From Microcebus murinus (lineage: Eukaryota; Chordata; Mammalia; Primates; Cheirogaleidae): DNA of 64,000 nt. Both the position numbers and the translations under genes were made by a program. Below, in pieces: positions 54,733 through 64,000 of this stretch. The notes beneath the pieces were generated by a model. It ran no database searches and was not told the origin of the DNA. It was given only the letters and a program-made list of their open reading frames with translations. How positions within the stretch are numbered: position 1 is the stretch's first letter; the number at the start of each line of letters is the position of its first letter. Where the stretch lies: positions 35,853,501 to 35,917,500 of the forward strand of contig NC_134109.1 of assembly GCF_040939455.1 (NCBI RefSeq). The letters run 5' to 3'.

Positions 54733-56874
54733 TTAGGTTCTTTTCAAATGCTTGGCATTATAATGTGATCTCATATCTTTCCTCAAATTAAATTTTGCTC
54801 CACATATTCCACATGTATACAGATGAACATCCATGTGCTGCTCCAACTGTTCATTATTTGGGAATATCTGAAAGCAGACCTGGCATATAGTCTCACCAGC
54901 AGATAAATGAGAAATCATATGCCGTACATGGTCATGTTTTCTGAAGTTTCCTTGATCACAAATGGAACAGACATACCTGGCCATGCCTTTGTGCATATCA
55001 TTATGCAGTCGCAACTGACGTTCTCTTAAAAATTGCTTTCCACATGTCTGACAGACAAACTGTTTTTCCTTAGTATGGACAGTATAGTGTTCCCTTAAGT
55101 GACACCGCTGGTAAAATCCTTTGCCACACAGATTACAAAAATGCTTTCGTCTGTGATCTCTTTCATTTTCTTCCATCATAGCACTCTTAAACATATCTTG
55201 ATCTAGGCAGCCAGACATATGTTCAACCACTAGATTTTCGGTTTCAAAACGCTGGCCACAATTGGGACATCGAAAAGGACAGGCCGAATGTTTAAATAAC
55301 TGCTTTTTTTGGATACTGTTTATCTGGTAATGATTGTCCCTAAAATCATCCAACATTTCAACAAACATATCTCTTATTTCAGACTGCTCATCAGGATTCT
55401 CTTCCATGTCCATTTTCTCCTCAGTATTTCCTAACCCGTTCATTGTCAGATCTTGGGGTTCTCCACATCTTTGAGCATGTTCCTGAAGCTGTCTACCCTT
55501 GACAAGTATCTGTCCACATTTACCACATGCACAGATATTTTCAATGTGTTTGGCTAAGTAATGAGAGGACAGATCCTCCTCAGTTATTGTGAGGCCACAC
55601 AGCTCACAAGATGCATTTTCAGTATCCTCTTGTACCGGACTGCTATTGTTAGGGGGCCTCATATTTTCTAAACCACCTCTTTCATCAGCATTTATTGACA
55701 TACGAGGTTTTAGAGTTTTCCTACCACTTTTTTTAATGCTGACATCTTCTTCAACATAGTATCTATAAAATGGTTCTTCAGGTTCATCTTCTAATTCATC
55801 ATTGTCAGTGGATTCATTACAGTCTTTATCAGTAACTTTAATAATGTTAAAGTCTTTCAGTTCATCTGTAGGAATATCTTCTGGCTCCATCTTGATAATG
55901 ATTCTTTTCCTCTCAGCAGCTCTGCTTTTTTCTTCATTGGCTATTTCAGACTCCACTGTGCTACTTTTTCTGCTTCCAGTGGTTGAAGTTGAATCATCAG
56001 CAGCCTGGCTTGTGTCTCCTCTGTATTTGTCCGTCTGTGCAGAAAATGTTTTTGAAGAATCCTTTTCACCAAATTCAGCTTTGATGTTACTGTCTTTTCC
56101 ATCTCTAATATCAACTATTCTGTGGTAGGATCTTGAGTTTTGGTATGAATGTCTGTTAGTACAGGTTAGCACATGCTCATCTAATAATTTTTCACAGCTA
56201 AAGCCAAATCCACAGCTATCACAAGTAAAACTCCGTCCAAAGCGTCGTGACACACGTTCTTTTGGAGTAGATAATTTGGACATGGAACTTTTTTTACATA
56301 CTTCAAATAGTGGTTCAGGAAAACTACTTAATTGTAAAGACTCTTCATCAGGCTCTCTATTATGCGGTGTATTTACCGTTGAACTTGGCTCTGCACACCA
56401 CCTGTTGGCTTCATTGCCATTTCTAGCCACAGTATCTTCATACATTCTTACCCCAAAGATCATTTTGCTGTTCTGTTTGCTGGAAGCAGAAGATGAACAT
56501 TTTGAACTAGAACAATCTGCGTCCTGTATGTCTTCTAAGCAGTCAGGAACATTGTACAGTTGTAGGTAGTTCATTGCCACTTTAAACTGCTCAAAACTGG
56601 ACGGAGCTGTCATAATTTTTCCTAAATACATAAACTGCAAAATAAGATCAAAACATTCTGCACTAATTTTCATGTTGCTGAGATTCAGTTGTGCAGTACT
56701 ATGCTGATGGTTCATGAAAAACATTCTAAAATAGGAGCTGCAGGCAGCTAGAACTGCTTTGTGTGCTTGAAAGTAAATGTCATCAATTGCAATACAACAG
56801 TCACAGAGAAAACCCCATTCTCTTTGGTTGTTTAGCTGCTGAAGAACGTAGCTGCTGTGGCTGGGCTTTGCCAT
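54733..56874 (-). CDS. ZBTB1: Zinc finger and BTB domain protein 1, main coding exon
   Basis: Nuclear transcriptional repressor needed for lymphoid development, also linked to translesion synthesis through ubiquitin binding and to ATF4-dependent amino-acid stress responses. The intact frame encodes 713 residues, the length of human isoform 1. The BTB/POZ domain covers about 15-115 ([15 protein letters not shown] at 35-49). An atypical finger [21 protein letters not shown] is at 218-238 and a second, [21 protein letters not shown], begins at 423. From about 535 to 710 there are C2H2 units, including [21 protein letters not shown] (580-600) and [21 protein letters not shown] (608-628), ending with [15 protein letters not shown] at 327-333 is a consensus SUMO site (psi-K-x-E); IKAE near 264-267 is another. 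An acidic linker lies at 357-377. A splice acceptor sits 17 nt upstream of the ATG, so the 5' UTR comes from an exon outside the window. Confidence 0.97.
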   Translation of the reverse strand: MAKPSHSSYVLQQLNNQREWGFLCDCCIAIDDIYFQAHKAVLAACSSYFRMFFMNHQHSTAQLNLSNMKISAECFDLILQFMYLGKIMTAPSSFEQFKVAMNYLQLYNVPDCLEDIQDADCSSSKCSSSASSKQNSKMIFGVRMYEDTVARNGNEANRWCAEPSSTVNTPHNREPDEESLQLSSFPEPLFEVCKKSSMSKLSTPKERVSRRFGRSFTCDSCGFGFSCEKLLDEHVLTCTNRHSYQNSRSYHRIVDIRDGKDSNIKAEFGEKDSSKTFSAQTDKYRGDTSQAADDSTSTTGSRKSSTVESEIANEEKSRAAERKRIIIKMEPEDIPTDELKDFNIIKVTDKDCNESTDNDELEDEPEEPFYRYYVEEDVSIKKSGRKTLKPRMSINADERGGLENMRPPNNSSPVQEDTENASCELCGLTITEEDLSSHYLAKHIENICACGKCGQILVKGRQLQEHAQRCGEPQDLTMNGLGNTEEKMDMEENPDEQSEIRDMFVEMLDDFRDNHYQINSIQKKQLFKHSACPFRCPNCGQRFETENLVVEHMSGCLDQDMFKSAMMEENERDHRRKHFCNLCGKGFYQRCHLREHYTVHTKEKQFVCQTCGKQFLRERQLRLHNDMHKGMARYVCSICDQGNFRKHDHVRHMISHLSAGETICQVCFQIFPNNEQLEQHMDVHLYTCGICGAKFNLRKDMRSHYNAKHLKRT

Positions 56875-56891
56875 CTTCGATAATTAGAGAC
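56875..56891 (-). other. ZBTB1: ZBTB1 5' UTR end and splice acceptor
   Basis: On the minus strand 'ttttgttttacatag' gives a good acceptor, followed by a 17-nt untranslated stretch and the ATG in the context GAAGATGG, a favourable Kozak context (A at -3, G at +4). This marks the start of the coding exon. Confidence 0.8.
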
Positions 56892-57009
56892 CTATGTAAA
56901 ACAAAAATATTAAAATCAGAAAAGATATCAGAAAAGCACTTGGAGAAAGTAATTTTTATCATGATTTATAACTTTTGTGACATTGCTGTTACAATGAAGA
57001 TATGAATAG

Positions 57010-57600
<591 letters not shown>

Positions 57601-57940
57601 GATATGAATAGCTTTCTTTATAGTCTAATATTATAAAACAATAATATTAATATATACCTGAATCATTTTTTAAAATGTGAAGATTAACATACTCAGCCAT
57701 TTATTCAGATTTTTCATACTGAACAAAGGCATCAAAAGCAAAGACTGTAATTTTGGTTTCATTACAACTCTTAGGGAAAAGATGTATACTAAATTGAAAA
57801 GAAAAAAAGATATTAAATTAAAAGAATTTGAAGGATATGAACAATGACAGTAAATAAAATGGCAACTTGAACTCCAAGTTAATAACTAGATTATAGCATA
57901 CTAAAAATTTCTTAGATGACTGATATTAATGACCTATTTA

Positions 57941-58238
57941 GGCCCAGCGCAGTGGCTCACACCTGTAATCCTAGCACTCTGAGAGGCCTAGGCGGGTGGA
58001 TCGCTCAAGGTCAGGAGTTCGAGATCAGCTCTGAGCAAGAGTGAGACCTCGTCTCTACTAAAAATAGAAAGAAATTAATTGGCCAACGAAACGTATATAG
58101 AAAAATTAGCCAGGCATGGTGGCGCATGCCTGTGGTCCCGGTTACTTGGGAGGCTGAGGTAGAAGGATCACTTGAGCCCAGGAGCTTAAGGTTGCTGTGA
58201 GCCCCGGCAATGGAGAAACTCTATCTCAAAAAAAAAAG
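57941..58238 (+). mobile_element. Lemur-type Alu, forward, with target-site duplication
   Basis: Flanked by 'gacctatttag' and 'gacctatgtag'; part of the right arm is missing. Confidence 0.8.
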
Positions 58239-58689
58239 GACCTATGTAGCTTATTTTTAAAGTGTAATAAAGGTATTTTGGTTGTGTTAGAGTCCTTATC
58301 TTTTAGATATACATACTGAAGAATTTATAAATGAAATGATATATCTCAGATATGCTTCAAAATAAAGGGGTTGGTTATGGGAGCTATAGATGATACAAGA
58401 TTGGCTGTATGTTAAGCTAGGAGATAAGTATAATTCTATTTTTGTCTATGTTTGAAATTTTCCATAGAGAAAAATTCTATTTAAAAAACCTTATAAGATT
58501 ATATAGAAATGGCACCAAACAAATAAGTTTTGATCAATGCCTTTCTCATCTCTTCAATTATTTTAGAAGCAATAATTCTATAGAATTAGAATATTTCTCA
58601 TGCTTGGCATGAATTTTAGGGTATGAAGAAGTAGTGGGTTTACTTGGGAGGGAGTTATCTATACTTAGAGTATAAATTTTCTTCCATTT

Positions 58690-59060
58690 CTTTGTTAAAA
58701 GAAGTTATAAAAAAGTACGTACAACACATGCTCATTGCAAAAAATTCAAACACATAAGTATATAAAATAAAAACACACCTCAGAGCACATACCTCTTCCC
58801 AGAGATAACCCCTCCAAACACTCTGGATTATATTCCTTCAGATCTGTTTATATGCATACATACAGTCAGCATATTTTGTACCTACTATACAGTTGTGCTC
58901 TTGTATTTTGTTTTTTAACCTAAATAGTATCAAACTACATGTACCTTTCTGCAACTAGTTTTCTTTACTAAACATTGGTAGTAGACACTATACATATTTT
59001 TAATGTATGGAACTGACTTTGGATAAAGAAGAGGAAAATATTAAAAGCACTAGAAGTCCT
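58690..59060. repeat. Old L1-like fragment
   Basis: 'cagagataacccctccaaac' and 'tttatatgcatacatacag' resemble old L1 3' text. Confidence 0.35.
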
Positions 59061-59983
59061 TCGTATTATATTATAAAGCCAAAATAAGATCCAACTTTAG
59101 CTTCAATTTTTAATCTGTATACATAAACCTTCAGAATCTATCTTCTACTTAAAAACAAGTTCCTATGCAATTTGAACTTTAAAAGAACATTTAACAAGCT
59201 GTACAAAGAAATACAATGTCCACTCTTCAGTCCTAAAACTCTTCAACTCCTGTAGTAGTAACTAAGAGAGTATCTAAGTTTATTTACTTCTACTTGCTTT
59301 TTATCTGTTCCTCAAAATCAGATAAGACCACATACCCCTTTTCCCACCACCTGTAGGCCTATCCCATGTCCTCCAAGACAGGTTCCATAGCAAGAGATAT
59401 AGGACTGGTGAAATGAAGGTGGCTTATGATGAGACCTGCTGCCTTCTTAAAATCACAACCACTGTGCCTTTTCTGGAAGCCAGATCAAGTGTTTCAAGTA
59501 GGTACAATATTTCAAACCTGTGTAACTCAGATATCTGTACAAAACTATGAGGAAGCACGTTCGGCATGTACCTAAATACAAAAAGCAATGTATGCACAAA
59601 GATATTTATCAATGTGTTATTTATAATTTGAATGCCTGGTAGACAGGGAGTTGCTAAGTAAACTAAGGTAAATCTACTCCATAGAATTCACTGTCATGTA
59701 GCCTTTAGAAATTATATTTATAAATGAAGACTACTGAAGAAATTTTCAGGACAGAGAGTCAAATAACTAAACAAAGGATACAAAATTATGCTGTAATAAG
59801 ACTTATATAAAACAAATCCACACAAAAATCAACCTTATTCAAAAGGTAAAAAAAAATGAAAAAATACAAAAAAATGTTGACCCAAGCCCATTTTAAGTAG
59901 CATGAGATTTCTAGGTCTATAGTCATTTTTGTAGGATTTGGAGACCTTTAATGAATAATAAATCCTAGAGAAAGAGGCAGAGA

Positions 59984-60270
<287 letters not shown>

Positions 60271-60404
60271 AGAGGCAGAGGGATAGATATGACTTCCAAA
60301 ACAATACTTTATATTAAAAAGAATTGTTCAAAAATGAAACAAACTTGCTGGGAGAATAATCAGTGCCCATATTAAAGCCAGGAACAAGATGTTATTGAGG
60401 ACAC

Positions 60405-60620
60405 TATAGTACAGTGAAAAGAGCACAGGCCTTGGATCAGACAGACCTGGGTTCCAATCTAGCTTTGCTACTTTTGGCAACTTGCTTATCCTCATTGACT
60501 CTAAGTTTCCTGAACTGTCAAACTAGGGTCAATAATATCTCAAAGAACATATCATACATGAGCATTCAGAGGCAATGTGTAAAATATATAGTGCTTGGCA
60601 TGTAATAATTCATGAAAGTA
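60405..60620 (+). repeat. MIR SINE
   Basis: 'cagtgaaaagagcacaggcc' through 'gtgcttggcatgtaataatt', a nearly full MIR. Confidence 0.75.
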
Positions 60621-61174
60621 ATAGTGCCTGTTGGCATGGTGGTGATGCTTATTTAAGCATCAGGAGATAAGTTTGACTAGATAACCTCCAATTTTTCTTC
60701 TAAATAAGAGTCCATTAGAAAGCCAAAAGTTAGTCTTTAAAAACTTTCAAGTATTAAATAGCCCGTGCTTGAAATAATGACATAAAAAGCTTAAAAGTTC
60801 CAACAACCTTTTCTTACCTAGATGAAAGCAGTTTTATGGTCAGCAACCAAAATTAATACAACTACACAAAGAAAACCAATATGATAGGTACATCTGCAGC
60901 TACAGTCACAATTCGATTAAATGAGTAAAAATACATACACTCTGTTAACATAAATACTGACACAAATAAGTGCACTTATGGCATTTTGATGCATATTCAC
61001 TCAACAATATTTGAGTACTTCTGGTGTACCAGACCACCATATAAAGTACTGATGATCAGCAATAGCACAGTTATCCTTTAAGCTCAATGAGACATCATTA
61101 AGGATAATTTTTGCTTCTCCTGGATTAGTGATTTCATTCAACATGTACTCAGTAAAATGCCCACTCTATGGAAG

Positions 61175-61300
61175 AAGGCAGCGTGCTGTAGTGGGAATAA
61201 GGCTCTGGGTCAGACAGACCAGAGTACAAATCCCACTGCCTCCATGCCTATACTCTTGTCTTCTCCCCAGAAAGCTAGAAGCTGAGCAAGTGCTATGTCT
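61175..61300 (+). repeat. MIR SINE fragment
   Basis: 'gcgtgctgtagtgggaataa' and 'ctctgggtcagacagaccag' match the MIR head. Confidence 0.6.
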
Positions 61301-61387
61301 AAATTTTAATCCTAACATGACAGGCAACATTATTATGCAAATGTCCAAGTTCTAAGTAAAATTGATTTTAGGTAGAGTAATTTTTTA

Positions 61388-61703
61388 ACAGCAATCACAG
61401 AGTCTTACTTTGTTGCCCATGCTAGAGTGAGTGCCGTGGCGTCAGCCTAGCTCACAGCAACCTCAAACTCCTGAGCTCCAGCAATCCTGTTACCTCAGCC
61501 TCCCGAGTAGCTGGGCTTGTACAACCATGCTCGGCTAAATTTTTTCTCTATATATTAGTTGGCCAATTAATTTCTTTCTATTTATAGTAGAGACGAGGTC
61601 TCGCTCTTGCTCAAGCTGGTTTCGAACTCCTGACCTCGAGCAATCCATCCGCCTCAGCCTCCCAGAGTGCTAGGATTACAGGCGTGAGCCACCGTGCCCA
61701 GTC
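61388..61703 (-). mobile_element. Lemur-type Alu, reversed
   Basis: Has the linker 'ttagttggccaattaatttc' and ends 'accgtgcccagtct'; the T-run is lost. Confidence 0.78.
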
Positions 61704-63071
61704 TCATTCATGCTTTAATACCAGCAACTTTGTTTTTGCTATATCTCATTCAGAAAAGCTTTAAGAAGGCTTAATACATCAAAAAAAAAAAAAAAAAGGT
61801 AGAAGGGTGTATGTGTGGGGCAGGGGAGGAGGGATCTAAATTCCTGTGAGATTTTCAGCTTATTATCCCTTGAAGATGATTTTTGCATTACATTTTTTAT
61901 AATGCATTCACTTTTACTAAATTAATTTCAAAGTCCAAAGAAGTTTTTTTTCCATTTTTTGACATCCTTAACAACACTATCAAAAAATTTAGTTAACTTT
62001 ATGGTACAATAAAGTTTGTAAAACGTTTTAAATAAAAGGTTCCTTATATTTCAGTTGTTCCTGTTTTTATGACTGAAATCTGATTGCTTGTTTGTGTTGC
62101 TAGTTGCATCACTGGTAGGACAAGTTTATCACAGCTAGAAGTCAAGGGCTGAGGCTGACAGCAGAACCTTCAAATGTGATTTCAAAGGACTTAATGTCTG
62201 TTGGATAAGGACCACCAGCTATGTACTGCCAAGTGTTCCCCTAAGACTAGAAGGATACTCAGTATAGGGTACTCTAGCAAGAATAAGGAGTTAGGTGATC
62301 CAAAAAACTTTACACTGGATTCTGAACATTTTAGTTTGAAAAACTTTACCAGCTCGTCTCAAATTTAAAAACAGCCAACAAGCAGATTAGGCATATTATA
62401 TTAAGTAATTTAGATATTCATAGACTTTTAAAACGTACAGAGATCTAATCTAGTCCAACATTCTTATTTTATAGAAGGTGGCAAAGATCTATGTGTTAGG
62501 GTATGGTTAGCTTTGTTTAAATATGCACTAGGACTCCTGATCACCCAGATGGTACTAACCACCATAAAGCCCTTCCTTGGTACTATGCAGTGTGGCCTTT
62601 ACATAAAGAAGACTAAACAAGGCCTGTGCATGAGTCCTTAAAACATTATTGGCCAGGTGCTATTGCACAAATGACTCCCCTCATCTGAATGCTTTATCTG
62701 TAATGTGGCTTTATCTGTACATGCCCATCTAGTCTTATTCAATAGATGTGTTCCCTAAATTATAGTGTGTAAGTTATTTCAGTAAGTTTCTCACTAACAT
62801 AGGAAGATTTCAGAAACACTTTTCTTTCATTGTTAAATCTCTTAAACTGGAACTAACAGTTTCGCTGGAAATTTCTTTTGCTTTGGCCTTGGTCAAATGA
62901 TAATTTAAGGGTCTATAAATAAGCACATAAAGTGAATGAAGAAGTAACTTAAAGGAATTCTGAAGTGACTCTGTGAGGCAAATAACCAGACTCTAAATTG
63001 TGTCAAAGACTTGCATTATTGGTGAGGTATCTGAAGATGATTTGCATAACCTCAGTAAAAATCTGGAGGAG

Positions 63072-63357
<286 letters not shown>

Positions 63358-63423
63358 TCAATTCAGACCCCTATCTCTGAATTACTTACAATTACCCCTG
63401 GATCTCAAAGGAGATTTATGTGT

Positions 63424-63441
63424 ATATATATATATATATGT
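63424..63441 (+). repeat. (TA)n microsatellite
   Basis: Pure TA run. Confidence 0.85.
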
Positions 63442-63539
63442 TCATATCTTTTTACCTAGTTCTGTGTCTCACATGAATGAATATATGCATATGGACTAAA
63501 TCCAAGGATTACAGACTTTTTTAAAAGCCTGCAATGTAT

Positions 63540-64000
63540 GAAAGGATTCTCTCATGTTTTAACAACAGAATATAAGAATGTATTGAACACCTACAATGTT
63601 CCTAACACTGGATATAGCATTGAGGTGGAGGGTGGAGAAGAATGGTGTACAATAATTATATCTGAGGGATTAAATCTGAAACCAAGAAACAATTTGAGAT
63701 TAAGTGCTAAATTATACTGAATAAAGTTCAGCAAGAGTTTAGAAGAAGAAATGCATGAACTATACCAGAACAGGAGGCTTTAGGAAGGATGTAAGATTTC
63801 AGTGATGCCTTGATGAATGAGTAGGGCACAGAAAAATAGAAAGCAAGGGGGAAAGCATCTCAGGTATTTGTATAAGTATGGGTGTAAATAACTGGGAAGA
63901 AAGGTACACAGCAGCTTGGCTGGAAATGTAATGGGAGGGAAGGCAGATCTGTTTTACTGGGCTGGTATATGAAGGTTATGAAGGTAGGGTAAATGACAAC
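63540..64000 (+). repeat. L2-like LINE fragment
   Basis: 'tgtattgaacacctacaatg' followed by 'gatgccttgatgaatgagtagg' resembles degenerate L2 text; it runs off the window. Confidence 0.4.

Noticed and set aside
60414..61300. tRNA-like starts such as 'gcgtgctgtagtggg'
   Set aside because: These are the tRNA-derived heads of MIR SINEs; no cloverleaf is intact.

Overview
The window is nuclear DNA of a primate, almost certainly a strepsirrhine and most likely a Malagasy lemur. The young SINEs are Alu elements whose two arms are separated by an A+T-rich linker ending in an 'attaattggccaactaatat' motif, with 'cctagcactctggga' in the left arm and 'gctgtgagctaggctgac' in the right arm; I associate these diagnostics with lemurs and not with monkeys or apes. 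Older mammalian repeats (MIR, L2, MaLR/MLT1 LTRs, old L1 tails) fill much of the rest. Gene order and content match human chromosome 14q23.3, read in reverse: PPP1R36, HSPA2, ZBTB1, all on the minus strand here.

Layout. 1-4,065: repeat-rich flank 3' of PPP1R36. 4,066-32,247: the coding span of PPP1R36, a protein phosphatase 1 regulatory subunit. I rebuilt eleven intact coding exons by splice signals and reading-frame continuity, found one degenerate exon (29,687-29,732) and one extra in-frame cassette exon candidate (15,849-15,896). Its first exon lies in a CpG island at about 31,950-32,430. 32,430-38,179: intergenic DNA plus the HSPA2 3' UTR. 38,180-40,087: HSPA2, an intact single-exon HSP70 of 635 residues, with a CpG-island promoter to about 41,060. 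41,060-54,732: A+T-rich intergenic DNA and the probable ZBTB1 3' UTR. 54,733-56,874: the main coding exon of ZBTB1 (713 residues). 56,892-64,000: ZBTB1 intron preceding that exon; its promoter is outside the window.

The three genes are neighbours but not an operon. PPP1R36 and HSPA2 are both linked to male germ cells, so nearby testis regulation is a reasonable guess but is not shown by the sequence. ZBTB1 is a lymphoid and DNA-damage regulator.

I see no new biological system. The best leads are both in PPP1R36: an exon with a stop codon and a length change that can be skipped without losing frame, and a 48-nt exon candidate with strong splice sites and matching phase that is absent from the human protein as I remember it. 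Comparisons with human proteins are from memory and should be checked by alignment.
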